A stretch of DNA of 64,000 nucleotides, from the NCBI GenBank assembly GCA_000697475.1, contig JNEU01001099.1:1-64000 (forward strand), in the 5' to 3' direction. The translations under genes were made by a program, and so were the position numbers. Below, piece after piece: positions 48,003 through 59,571 of the stretch. The stretch is from Lichtheimia corymbifera B2541 (taxonomy: Eukaryota; Mucoromycota; Mucoromycetes; Mucorales; Lichtheimiaceae). Under the pieces are notes generated by a model. The model ran no database searches. It was not told where the DNA came from and saw only the letters and a list, made by a program, of their open reading frames with translations. Numbering within the stretch: the first letter of the stretch is position 1; each line of letters starts with the position of its first letter.

Positions 48003-48613
48003 ATGCTCGTCAACATTGACACTTTGCGTGAGTGGTAGGTGACACGTACTTTCAACGAACGATCGCGTATTGACATTTGAATCACAAGCACTGAATCTTG
48101 GTCCCGGATAACTCAAGAAGGAGGCAAGGCATTGGCGTCGATCGATCGAAGCGATCCAGGCAAAACGGTTCCAGCACTGACAAAAGTTATGCAAGGATGT
48201 ATGTCAACAAAAGAATGTGGATGCTATTTGACTTTTTTTAGCTGATCATATTCTTTCTTGTAGTGAAGGATGTGCTTGAACGCATGTACGCTGAATACGA
48301 TCATGTGATGGAGGAGAGCAGCAAGTTGTCGCATGGCAACGATGCAGCAGCAGCAGGATATCAATCTCATCTCGAGACATTAAGCAAGTACTTGGAGATG
48401 TATGATCAAGAATATATGCTCAAGGTAAACGATGATATGCATGGCATGCTATATACTAATGACTTTATTAAATAGGAATCGATCCAATCGATAGTAAAGG
48501 AGCGAGGATGCTATACACAACAACATTTGAATGGATGCTCAGCATTGTGGACTACAGAGCCTTACATAGACCAGCAATTTGTTCAAAACGTCATTCAATC
48601 CAATTCATCTTGA
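48003..48613 (+). CDS. Small predicted helical protein, function unknown
   Basis: The proposed model has four exons (48003-48027, 48118-48198, 48264-48424, 48476-48613) and 134 aa. The last two exons are well supported by frame, phase and splice signals: LKDVLERMYAEYDHVMEESS, YQSHLETLSKYLEMYDQEYM, then ESIQSIVKERGCYTQQHLNG and ALWTTEPYIDQQFVQNVIQ. They predict long amphipathic helices. The first two exons are weaker: exon 2 could start at 48118 or 48121, and the strong GTATGT donor after 48198 is the main support for joining it. I do not recognise a family; a small subunit of a coiled-coil complex is one possibility. Confidence 0.45.
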
Positions 48614-48904
48614 AACTATTCTGTTCTATTGCGTGTGGGTGCTTTGCATGATACGGGAGAGAGAGGAGAGATCGCCGACGACGACGACGACCCAGTGTAG
48701 ATCAGTGTCACCTATCAACCACGGATAAAAAGTACTCCGAAAAGGATATTATTCTCGGGACTACAAATTTATATTGACACGCGCACACACACACACATAC
48801 ACACCACTCTTTTCCCCTTCTTTATCTTTCGCCGTCCCCAACTCGCCTTCCTTTTGAGTCTTCTCCTCTTTTTTTTTTCTCTCTCTATTTCTTCTTCTCT
48901 CCTC

Positions 48905-51900
48905 ATGGACTTTTTGGTGGTTGTCGCAAACAATGACATTGAAAAAGCACGGCAGTTTATCCAATCAGGCATTGATGTGAACAGCCATATCTTATGGAAC
49001 GCTAAAAACACGCACTCGCCCGTACTGCCAGCGGATGCATCAAGTCGACCTGAACTTCGAGAACAAATACAATCCAGCAAAGAATACCACAGTCGACCTC
49101 TCAACATTGCTGTGATTGGTGGCCATGCCGATATGGTGCGATTATTGCTAAGTGCTGGAGCTGATATCAATTTAAAGGATGGCAGAGGAAGGTAAAGGAA
49201 AAAGAAACATGCCCAGTTACTGGGTGGATGGGTGGGTGGATTGATTGAACTGAACCCCTCCTTTGTGTAACACACGTTGCTGGTTTGGTTGTGTAGGACA
49301 GCACTGGTGTGCGCTATATTTGGACTTGACGTCGACGTAGCCGACATTAATACCACCAATTTGCCCCTGATCTCACAGACACATCCACACCATGCCGACA
49401 TTATGAAGAACATCCTCCTCGTTCACCCAAATCTTTACGTCACAACACTCGATTCTCCACAATATGATATCAAAGGCATCACCCCATTATGCCTCGCAAG
49501 CTATCTCGGAAAAGATGAATTGATCCAGCTATTGCTAGAAGATGGTCGTGTCAATGTCGATGGCACTGACAGCAAAAGTGCTACTGCTTTGATGTATGCA
49601 GGTGAGAGAGATTTTATATATGATGTAAAAAAAAAAAACAACAACATCCAACACATGGTTCACTAGCACGGGATGGTAATTTGCCTATTGTCAAGACGCT
49701 CTTAAGTTACAACGCATCTCCTGATATTACCGACGCCCATGGTTGGTCAGCTATTCAGTATGCTGGTCGAAGTCCTTCCATTGTTCAGCTCTATGAGGAA
49801 GCATTACGTTGCAAACGCACCGAGATGACAGTACGTGAGCACACACATACACACACATTTTTACAATGAGACCTGACCCACTTTTCTTCAGCATTTATAT
49901 GGTAGCAACATGCAACTATCCAAATATCCCATCAACTACACCAAATTGTCAACCTTGCTGACATCGATTCCCGAATACCCCTCGTCGCTTTCACACGTCA
50001 AATTCGATACGCTCAAAGATATTGATCTTCTTGATCCAGTGGGTGCACCCATCATTCAAATCATTCGATCCGCTTTTCTGCAGGCAGTCAAAAGTCATGA
50101 TCATCATACGTTACAAACCTTGTTGCTATGGTCACCACCAGTTTCACCTGATCAACGCCCTCTTTCAGGTCCACTTTTAGTCAACTACCATGATCCAAAG
50201 ACAGGTCTTACAGCCGTGCATTATGCCATGCGTACAAAGCCACTTCCTTCCCTTGATACCCTTATCCTTTTATATCAAGCCGGTGCAGATATCAACTCAC
50301 AAACACTGCTCGGTCGTACAGCATTGCATCATCTCGCACGTTTCGGTGTAGATAAGGATGGAAAGACTTGGGGCATCCAGAAAAACAACAAACATGATAG
50401 TAATGGTAGTGGTAGCGGATCATCATCAGCATCAGCCGCTGTCAAACTTCATCGACCCGTACGCATGAATTCCCTCTCATCACTCTCATCACAACCTATT
50501 GAAAGCAATGACAATCGCTATTCATCCCAAAGCGCAGTATCCTCAGCATCGGGTTCATCTTATGGCAGCAATGATATCAGTGATCCAGTGGCAAGGCATA
50601 TTATGGCTGCACCTACTGTACCTCAACATCTTGCCATGTGTGCTTCATTATTGATTCGTCTTGGTGCCTTGGTCAACATTGCGGATCCCAATGGAAATAC
50701 ACCATTGCATTTTGCAGCTGAATTTGGAGGTGTTCCAGAAGTATTGGAAGCATTGATTGTGGAAGGAAATGCTGATGTGACCCTCAAGAACAAAAAAGGA
50801 ATGACTCCACTTGATATGTGTCGCACTGAGGAGATTAGGAACAGGATATTAGGTTTGTAGGATGAATAGGGGGGAAAAGTCATACTGTGTGATGTTTATT
50901 AACATGGCAACATTTAGCATTGGAGCATGAACGAAAGACCAAGTCGACATCCACGTATGCGAGCAATAACATTAAGCCATTCGACACAGCCAGCGATTAC
51001 AAATCGACCTTATCACGATCTGCATCGCGATCTACACTTCAATCGGCGGCAGCAGCAGCACGACAACAGCAACGATGGCATCATAGCAGTAGCGGACGAC
51101 GCGGTTCGGTAGCGGATAAGAGCAGTGCGACCAGCGATGAATCATTATCATCAGAGGACGAGATTGAGCGCCATTTTGAAAAGATCCTGAAAGCATTTTT
51201 CAGCTACCAGACAACCTTCACAGAGAGCATTGAGACAGCACTTGCCAAGATCACCGACATGTTTTCGAGCAATGTTCAAATGTCGCGGGATGAACACGTG
51301 CAATCGAGTATACGAGTATATGGCAACGTCACCCGACTACGCTTTGAGCTACAACAAGCCCATGATATGTTTGATGATACGGATCAGCGTGTGGAGCAAG
51401 TGATGATGCATTATCGTGAGGAGCTTGAGCAAGTTGAGCAAATCCATCAAGCGGATTGGGATCTATCCGAGTTGCAATGTGACAAGGTTGAGAAGCTCTA
51501 CGATGTGTTTGAACGCATTGATGGGAGATTCATGCAGCTTGAGCTTGAACAAGAGGAACTTATTGGGCAAATTGAGCTTATGCGTAAAACGACTTTGCGA
51601 TATTCCAAGAACCCTTCAGCGGAATGCGGATCCGATGATGAATTCACAGGCGCTATGAACAACCTGCTTCAATCACTTGTTATCATCGATACACTCGCTG
51701 TCGATCCAGCATTGTATGCACGTGAAGATATTGTACGATTGACACATGACCTTGGAGACATGGTCACCACTGCACTTGCCGAGCTTGATAAAAAGAAAAA
51801 GACATCATCATCAGCAACAACAGAGATCAGTCAGACGTACGATTCCATTGCGAGCAAGTGGGAAAAAGTACAACGAGCCTTGAGCAAACCACAAGGACAA

Positions 51901-53666
51901 CAAGATGACACCAATACAGCCACCAGTAGCACTGTGGTCAGTAGTAGTAATGCATCTACAACGCTTGCACCTGCATCAACCACCACCACAACCCCCACCA
52001 CACCTATACGTCCACGTCACTGGGAACAACAAATGACGGTAGCTCGATTGTATTCGCATCGTAAAGCAGCACCTGGTGATAGCACGCTCAACGAATTAGA
52101 GCTGTCTTTTGAGATTTTACATTCCAACCAGTATGAAATTCAAAAGGATCTCGACAAGCTCAATCAACAAGTGGCTCAAATTGTTGCCAGTAAACGCAAC
52201 ATGTACGACACGATTATCAAGCTTGAGAATGAATTAGCCGCAGCTTCAGCAGCCAATCCACAGCAGCGACCCGAAGCGGATGTTCGTAAAGAAATGGATC
52301 AAGTGCTACTAAAGACCCAGGCATTGTTTGACCAACACACCAAACTTGAGAGTGATCGTGCACAGCTACGCACCGAACTGGACAAAGTGGAGAAGCAAGT
52401 CAGCCATGTTCGTAGTCAATTACGGAAGACTCGACCCCCATTGCTTTTGCAAGGTTTACTTGAACGTTTGGAAACAGATATGGGTCCCATGGTGCGTATT
52501 GAAAAGGATTGGAATGAAGATCCCAGTTTGGTGGTAGAAGTCTTCGATTCGGATGATGACGATACTGCAAGCAGCAACAGCAGCAGCCAAAGCGAACATG
52601 CAGGAGGAGGTGGTGGAGCATCGACATCATCGTATGCACCCCAATGGCTTGAACGCTTTACGAGTCAGTTGGCAGTACAATGTCTTGTAGCACGTCTCGA
52701 TGCCAGCTTGTTTTGCCTCAAGGTGTTGGCCAAGAACCATATTGGACGCTCACGACAAATCTTGATGGAGGTTCAAGCAAGCCTTACACAAGCAAATACT
52801 CAATTAGAGGAGACACGGAATATGATGAGCGCCCTTTATGATGATGCTGCTGAGGTGGTTCACCAAGTATTCAATCTCAAGAATATGCTTGAAACGATTG
52901 TTCAGCATCGAAAGGAGGAAATTGTCAAGGTGTGGGAGGTGGTTGAAGAAGTCTCTGGCGGTATTGACATGTCAGTGATCGGCCCTGAACACGAGCATCT
53001 TCCTCCTCCATCCGCTGATGATGAAAACAACAACAACACCGGTAGCAGCAGTAGTGGTGGTGGCGGTCATGACGATCAAGATAGACATCAATGGCTCATT
53101 CATGAATTGGAACAATTGCAGACGGTGCATGAAAACTTGCAGGATGCTATTGAGGATTTACAGCGTGATCAAGAAACCATAGGCCAAAACCTCAATCGAC
53201 TTGCAAATGATCTTATTGAACCCCAAGTTGATAAGCTGGTGGGCCAGGACAATGCGTCATTGTTAAGTGTAAGCGATCGATTGGCGGAATTGCTTGAAAA
53301 GATCTGCCAAGGAGAATATGGTTTGCTATCCACAGCAAGGTAAAGTATACGCCCCAACCATCTATAGGATGATACTAAATAGGATCCAATTCATACAGTG
53401 TTCAACCTCCTCCACGCTCAAGCAAACGCTTCTCGGTTGCCACCCAAAATAGTTTACGATCATCCACATCAAGACCACCAGCGCGAGAACGTATCAGCAA
53501 CACACGATCATCGGCTGCCATGAGTGTCCGTAGCAAACGAATGTCAGTGATATCCACTGCCAGTTTCACATCCCTTTCTTCATATCATCAAGAACGCATG
53601 CTTGCACGAGTCTCTTCTTTAAGTAGTGCATTTAGTCGATCCCAACGATCTGTAACAAAAACCTAA
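48905..53666 (+). CDS. Large ankyrin-repeat and coiled-coil protein, function unknown
   Basis: Six exons (48905-49191, 49297-49601, 49667-49830, 49892-50852, 50918-53339, 53399-53666) give about 1468 aa. The first about 640 residues hold dispersed ankyrin repeats (PLNIAVIGGHADMVRLLLSA, TPLCLASYLGKDELIQLLL, TAVHYAMR, RTALHHLA, NTPLHFAAEFGGVPEVLEAL). A Ser-rich hinge and the acidic DESLSSEDEIERHF lead into about 700 residues of predicted helices and coiled coil (EELEQVEQIHQADWDLSELQ, LDKLNQQVAQIVASKRNMYD, DRAQLRTELDKVEKQVSHV), broken by Gln/Gly/Asp-rich low complexity. The C-terminus is basic and Ser-rich (RSVRSKRMSV-like). This suggests a cytoplasmic scaffold or cortical organiser, by inference. 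The frame is open slightly upstream (48854), but the start was set at MDFLVVVANN where the first ankyrin helix begins. Confidence 0.82.
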
Positions 53667-53764
53667 GTTGGAGATAGTTTATTCTATTTTATTCAAATAC
53701 ATTATCAAGCACGTGCCTTAATCTCAGTCTATATACTACTTCTTTTCTAATCCTATCCCACCCG

Positions 53765-54781
53765 ATGTCAGCTACCCATAATCCACTGGTCCATTGTCTC
53801 GATCGACTCAATCTTGGCGACGATCCTTCCCTACGTGCACGCGCAGAGAGTGTCTATGGTCAATGTGCCAAGGTACCTACCAAGATCTTTGATATGGGAC
53901 CCAATTGCAGGCCTGTCGTTGCCATTCAGCTGGCATGTGAAAGCTTGTCTCAACATCACGGGTGGGATACCAAGTTAGCTGCACAACTTGCTGGATGTAC
54001 CAAGCGACAATATGAGAATACCGTGAGCACAGTACGCAAGAGTCTCAACCTGCAACCAAATGTATCGCTCGACTCGTTGGCAGTGGCGTTTGGAAGTTCG
54101 ACCATGTTATCCAAGATCACTCGTGTTTGGGACGATTTCAGCAAGGAGTATCTATCCACCATTCCTAGAGCACAACGTACACAAGCATCTCGTGAATTGA
54201 ATGATGTTCCTGCATGGAAAGGAGCTCTCTTTTTTACATGTGCAAAGACATTAGGGGTAAGCAAGTGAATGGGATCTATATGTCGTCATGCAAAAGCTAA
54301 CGAAGGTTGATGATAGCAAAATATTGGCAAGACAAAGCTCCAAGATATGTGTGCTTGTACAGCAACCGAGATCAACAAGTATATCAAGGTGATCAATGAT
54401 ATTTGCAAAGAGGACCTGGAGAAGCTCAAGGAAAAAGAGACATCATCTCAATCCACACGTGTGACACGGAGGACACGCCGACGAGCCGAGGATGAAGAAG
54501 AACACGTACAACTTTCTGATACAAAACGTAGAAAACGATCCACCAAAGAAGCATCCACATCCACCACATCCACCAGCAGTAAATCCATAGACAAAATATC
54601 AACAAAGAAGCCTGCAGCTAATAATACTACTACAACTGCTACTTCAAATCCCCGGTCTGGTATTGTTTCTATGATCAGCCATCAACATTACAAGGATACC
54701 CGACGATACAAGGACTATATAGCTTGGAGTGATGCCCTTCGTCAACAACTTAGAACTGTAACATCCAATACTGCTTCATAA
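53765..54781 (+). CDS. ORC6: Origin recognition complex subunit 6
   Basis: Two exons (53765-54256, 54317-54781; phase 0) give 318 aa. The N-terminal half resembles the tandem cyclin-box-like fold of metazoan-type Orc6: LVHCLDRLNLGDDPSLRARA, RPVVAIQLACESL, LAAQLAGCTKRQYENTVSTV, then SLDSLAVAFGSSTMLSKI and WKGALFFTCAKTLG. A basic, Ser/Thr-rich linker (TRVTRRTRRRAEDEEEH) follows, and a short C-terminal motif RRYKDYIAWSDALRQQL corresponds to the conserved ORC3-contacting YxxW helix. Orc6 helps ORC load MCM helicase at replication origins in the nucleus. Sequence divergence is high in this family, so the call rests on pattern and architecture. It starts 98 bases after the ankyrin gene stop. Confidence 0.8.
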
Positions 54782-54939
54782 TAAAAGGAAGGTCATGGAC
54801 AAATAGATACACACAGTCCGCATGGGAGGGGGTAATGTGATGATTAAGCCACACAATTATTCTGGGTGGGTTCCTTGTTGTCAACCATACCTCTCCGCCT
54901 TCTCTCTCTCACACACATACACAACAACCGACCTCAACG

Positions 54940-55547
54940 ATGCTGTCTGCCTTTAAGGGTTTGGGTGCCCTGAAGAACTTTGCTTCAAGAGGTATATATT
55001 TCTCACATTATACAATGAGTGTGCCCCATTGACATTCCCTGTCTCTCTTTTGTATAGCTGTAGCACCATCAACGCAATCATGTAAATGTCACAACACTAC
55101 ACGACGCAATACGAACGTACACGACTCACTCACTCGTTTTTTATTATTACAGTATTTACTCGTAGTGTGCAAACCGATGCTTCCCAGGGCTTGTTGACCA
55201 AGCTTCGCGATCAACTTCGATACTATGCTATTGCCGAGATTGCAGGTCGTCCTTTGTTGATTACCAAGAACGATAAGGTGGTCGTGCACCGTCTCAAGGA
55301 TGTGAACGTGGGTGATGTGATCAAACTCGACCGTGTTCGTGAGCTTGGAAGCAAAGATTACACCATCAAGGGAGCCCCTTTTGTCAATGAAAAGTACTAC
55401 AACATCAGCGCCACTGTGATTGAACACACCAAGAGCAAACTCATCCGCATCGTCAAAAAGAAGAGAAGAAAAAATTACAAGCGTACCATCGAGCATAAGC
55501 AAACCCATACTGTGCTTCGCATCAACAACCTTGACATTAATGCTTAG
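54940..55547 (+). CDS. Mitochondrial large ribosomal subunit protein bL21m
   Basis: Three exons (54940-54991, 55058-55081, 55153-55547) give 156 aa. A mitochondrial presequence (MLSAFKGLGALKNFASRAVA) precedes the bL21 domain: YYAIAEIAGRPLLITKNDKV, VVHRLKDVNVGDVIKLDRV, then GAPFVNEKYYNISATVIEHT and the basic KKKRRKNYKRTIEHKQTHTV, ending LRINNLDINA. bL21 binds rRNA of the mitochondrial 54S subunit; the yeast counterpart is MRPL49. Exon 2 is only 24 nt. The gene is convergent with the SDR gene, 139 bases between stops. Confidence 0.93.
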
Positions 55548-55686
55548 AAGAATCATCCTATCATTTCCTCCTCAACCAACCCCACATAACCCAATCCATC
55601 TTTTCCCCCAAACCCACTTGTGTATAGAAAATTAAAAAAAGAAGCTTGGTCAAATTCATATTTGGGATACAATGGAAAAATGGGGT

Positions 55687-56921
55687 TTAGTTTTCTTTTC
55701 GATGAGCAGTACGGGCATCTGCCTGAGCAGTAGGGAACACTATGTATAGATCCTCAAAGTTAGTATACAATACTTTATCCTTGTGAATATCAATCGTACC
55801 TAGCATATCACAGATATTGACATGGGGTGGACGTGATGCAGTAAATGTAACCAACTCGGCTATTGTGGTGGATGAGAATAATGAGCTTTACAATAATGTA
55901 TAACACACTTACCAATATCTTGTCCAACAAGTGGATCAAATCCCTTGTAAACATTGTCTGCTTTTTCTTTGTCGCCACGGAAACGCACAGTGGAGAACTC
56001 TGTATTCACCATGCCAGGATTGATTTCACTAGACCACCACCCCTCTTCATGTCAACTCATAAACCATGGTAGAATTCTTCTTCTTACCTAACACGAAGAG
56101 GTGTATTCATCAATTCCCAACGAAGTGCAGTTGTAATGGCATCCACAGCATGCTTTGATGCTACCATCATTCATATATAAGTAAATGTGTACACAATGAT
56201 CATGCGATAAGGGACTTACCGCAATAGATGCTACCATTGGGATAACTTTGCTTGCCTATCGAAATGCATACACATGAGACATCGCATCATGAATTATGTA
56301 GTACATATACACATACCTGCCACGGATCCGATGTTGATGATATGGCCTGATTGTCGAGCTAACATGTAGGGTAAAACAGCCTGAGTAACGAATACTAATC
56401 CCTTGACGTTGGTATCCATCATGGTATCATAGGCTTCTTCAGAGACGTCTTTCAAGGGATCCACGCCGATCACCAAGCCAGCATTGTTGACCAAGCAGTC
56501 AATCTCTTTTTTCATCGGTAGACTTTCAATAGCTGCATCAATGGCTTTTTTCTCACGCACGTCCAAGTTCACGGTATGGACCTTGATGCCTGCATATGTC
56601 TTGCATAATTCATCCTTGAGTGACTGTAATCGTTCCACGCGTCTTGCTGCAAGGATCTATGATACATATCAATATATATATGTGTATATACGTCAGCAGT
56701 CATTCATACCAAGTTGGACCCCTCTTTGGCAAATTCGCGAGCGCATGCTTCACCAATACCAGAGGAAGCACCCGTACTATATAATGTATACGTGTCAACA
56801 ATATGGGCCAGGACCTATTGGTTACTGCTTACATGAGGACATTTTTGTTGGCAAGACGACCGGAACTGTAGAAACGTGCGGTGAAAGGTTGGCTGAATGC
56901 TCTACGGCAATAACGGAACAT
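55687..56921 (-). CDS. Short-chain dehydrogenase/reductase (3-hydroxy acid dehydrogenase-like)
   Basis: Eight exons (56921-56833, 56776-56710, 56656-56317, 56255-56220, 56160-56088, 56028-55913, 55859-55800, 55739-55687) give 277 aa. Classical SDR features are present: [19 protein letters not shown] (cofactor loop), [10 protein letters not shown] (Arg-Arg suggests NADP), [21 protein letters not shown], and the catalytic Tyr and Lys in GSIYCASKHAV, followed by [12 protein letters not shown]. It most resembles the YdfG/yeast YMR226C group, NADP-dependent oxidation of L-serine, L-allo-threonine and other 3-hydroxy acids. The first 27 residues are basic and Ser/Phe rich ([20 protein letters not shown]), suggesting mitochondrial import, unlike the cytosolic yeast enzyme. 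The final intron uses a TACTAAC branch point. Confidence 0.92.
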
Positions 56922-57114
56922 GCTGAAAAAGTGTGTGGGAAAAAGAAGGAAAATGGGAGATGCCCAACAACATCCACGCATGGGCATAGATTTGAGCTGT
57001 GTGTTGTTACACCAAAAGTGGTTGGTAAGCGGAGATGCTTTTTGCCTAGCATGTGTAAGCGAAAATATACTCTCTCTTGCTACTCTCTCTTCCCCACATT
57101 TTATACACTTACTT
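56922..57114. promoter_or_regulatory. Divergent promoter between SDR and PEX14 genes
   Basis: Only 193 bases separate the two start codons, so the genes must share or overlap promoter elements. The PEX14 side is CT-rich. No specific site could be assigned. Confidence 0.5.
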
Positions 57115-58301
57115 ATGGCTTTACGTGAAGACTTGATATCATCCGCCATCTCCTTCCTATCCGATCCAAAGGTGCAATCGGCTCCATTGGCTAAAAAGGT
57201 CTCGTTTCTTGAGTCCAAAGGCATGACTTCTGAGGAAATCGAAGAGGCCATGGCAAGAGTGAATGGCAAATCAACCGGTGCATCGACCTCAGCAGCAGCA
57301 CCATCACCTGTAGTTGCAACTGGACCACCTGTCGCTGGAGGACCTGTTGTGTCACATGCAGCAGGAGCACCACCACCTGTACCAGCTCGTCCTTCCTATG
57401 ATTGGCGTGATATCTTTGTAGCAGCAACTTTGGCAGGTGGTATCAGTTATGGTGTATGGATTTTGGCCAAGGTAAACAGTTTAAGAGATAAACGAGGGGG
57501 AAGGAATGAAATGCTCATTATACATTATAGAAATTGTTTGGTCCATGGTTCCAAGTACCTACAAAGAAAGAGATTGAAGAGGATAAGGAAAGCCTGGATG
57601 CCCAATTCCAAGCAGGTATGTATTATTTGCACAATCTCGATGGGAGTGTGGATGACTAATAATCTTTCTTTAGTGGAGGATTCATTGAAAGATCTCAAGG
57701 AGCAAACGGGTGATGCACTAAAGAGAGTATCAACGCAATCCAAAAAGATCGACGATTCGCTGGGCGATCTCGACAAGGTGTTGAAGGATATGAAACAAAG
57801 CGATGCTGAGCGTGATCAAGAATTCAAGAATTTGAAGAATGATGTTCAATCACTCAAGGATGAAGTGCCCAGGGTAAGTGTTTCTTTTTATCAGAGATGG
57901 AATGGGATATTGATGGATGATATGTCAATCGCTAGATGTTGGAGCGTAACAAGGAATCACAAGCCAACGTATTGAATGATTTGCAAAATGAAGTCAAGTC
58001 GCTAAAGTCTTTGTTAATGGCACGTCGTCCTATCACTCCATCTGATAGCGGTAACAATGGTGCAGCTGCTACTACCACCAATGGATCGGTCGTTTCCAAT
58101 GTTGCTTCTTCACCCAGCGCCCCTTCGCCCACTACCAACCTCTCTGCACGTCTTTCCAGTGTCTTGAATAACAGCAGCAGTGGTAGTCAAGGAGGTATTC
58201 CTGCTTGGCAAATGGCAGCAGCAAACAAAGAAAAAGCCCCTGCTACTTCTTCATCACCAGCAGCTGAAGCATCTTCCGACTCGTCGACACCCACCGCTTA
58301 G
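57115..58301 (+). CDS. PEX14: Peroxisomal membrane docking protein Pex14
   Basis: Four exons (57115-57471, 57531-57615, 57674-57873, 57936-58301) give 335 aa. The conserved Pex14 N-terminal domain (REDLISSAISFLSDPKVQSA, PLAKKVSFLESKGMTSEEIE) that binds Pex5 WxxxF motifs occupies residues 4-50. An Ala/Pro/Gly linker with PPPVPARPSYDW follows, then a single hydrophobic segment at about residues 102-119 (IFVAATLAGGISYGVWIL). Next come the conserved KKLFGPWFQVPTKKEIEED and a coiled coil of about 100 residues (SLKDLKEQTGDALKRV, DKVLKDMKQSDAERDQE). The tail is Ser/Ala-rich and disordered. Pex14 forms the docking and translocation complex at the peroxisomal membrane. Length matches yeast Pex14 (341 aa). 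Confidence 0.95.
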
Positions 58302-59163
58302 AAACAACCATTTATTCGTTAATTGATTCCAAACACCACACACACACACATTGTCTATCACCCAATCAACTCATGTACAACATACATACAACCCCTCGTT
58401 TACCGTTTACAAAAATGATTCATTTGCTTATTCTTTTTTTGATCAAGGATGGAAAGGGAAAGATGGGAGATGTGGGGGAGAGAATGACAAAAGGAACTTT
58501 TGGCGAGGGGATGTAGTAGTACGGCCCGTCATTTATCCACTGGCATGAAAAGGAGTGAGGTCGTGTGCGCATACATACATACATACATAGACCTGTTTTA
58601 TGCGTGCACATGCATGAAACTATACATGTATGTATGTCACATATATAACTCTCGTCGTTACTTGTGTATGTACATATAAGGTTTGCCCTCTAATCACCCA
58701 TTACAGGGAATACATATGTATGCAATGAAAGCTTAACAAGTACTGGATATTTTTTATTTGTGTTATGTCGGTACAAGTTTGTTGTTGTGGCGAACCATGC
58801 ATAGATCATCTCTTTTGGTTACAAAAGACGTTCTATAATGGTGTATATATATATGTGGATGGATGATGGGGCTTGAAAGGGAGATGGGATATAAGACTTA
58901 AAGTGCAATAGGAAGAAGAAGAAGAAGAAATCAAAAACATATGGAATAAAAAGTGGGGGAAGAGGAGCAAGGTTGTGTCGTAAGAGAGTAAAAAAAAAGG
59001 AGCTTGTTGTTGTTGTTTGTTGTGTTTTTATGCGTGTAACCACCACCAGCATCAACCAGGATGAATAGGGCAACGCTTTTAAGCACGAGGAAGGTGACGA
59101 TGATGATTGCTGCTGCTCTGATTTGTAATTTTTTTGTCCCATGTATGAGTGTATATAACGCCA
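58302..59163. other. Intergenic region
   Basis: These 0.86 kb downstream of PEX14 hold no supported gene; they include CA-, ATAC- and GAA-type simple repeats (for example GAAGAA runs at about 58913-58929). Both flanking genes end here. Confidence 0.5.
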
Positions 59164-59571
59164 TCATGCAGCACAATCGGGTGTGATACTGACGCGTACA
59201 GTGCGTGAAGGTTGATCCATAATAAGAGACTCAAGCTCAATCGATTTTGAGGAACGCACATCAGTGGATCGCTTTGGCAAGGTGACACTGGATTGAACAG
59301 AGGACACTGACGTTGATGCCGATAAGCAGGGTGTATCTGCAGAAGAAGGACGCTTGTGCTGAAAGAAACGGGTAATGTGTCGAATGGAAGAAGAACGACT
59401 ACCCTTATTATTGCTGCTGCTGCGATCTACTGCATTCCCAGCAACCATAAGGAACAAGGTTGAAGCCGACCGTGAACATGATGATGATGATGACGTTCCA
59501 CTGCGAGTCGTCTTGGTATTATTCAATGCCTTGTCATTTGAAGCGACACGGTTGGAAAAGAACATGGTCAT
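59164..59571 (-). CDS. Small Ser-rich hypothetical protein
   Basis: A single exon encodes 135 aa starting MTMFFSNRVASNDK. The protein is basic and Ser/Thr rich (SGTSSSSSCSRSAS, DRSSSNNKGSRSSSIRH) with a somewhat more ordered end (LPKRSTDVRSSKSIELESL, then TVRVSITPDCAA). No domain, signal peptide or membrane span was recognised. Many RSxS and SxxS patterns suggest kinase sites. The upstream sequence has CT-rich leader character on the minus strand, supporting expression, but it could still be a chance frame. Confidence 0.45.
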   Translation of the reverse strand: MTMFFSNRVASNDKALNNTKTTRSGTSSSSSCSRSASTLFLMVAGNAVDRSSSNNKGSRSSSIRHITRFFQHKRPSSADTPCLSASTSVSSVQSSVTLPKRSTDVRSSKSIELESLIMDQPSRTVRVSITPDCAA

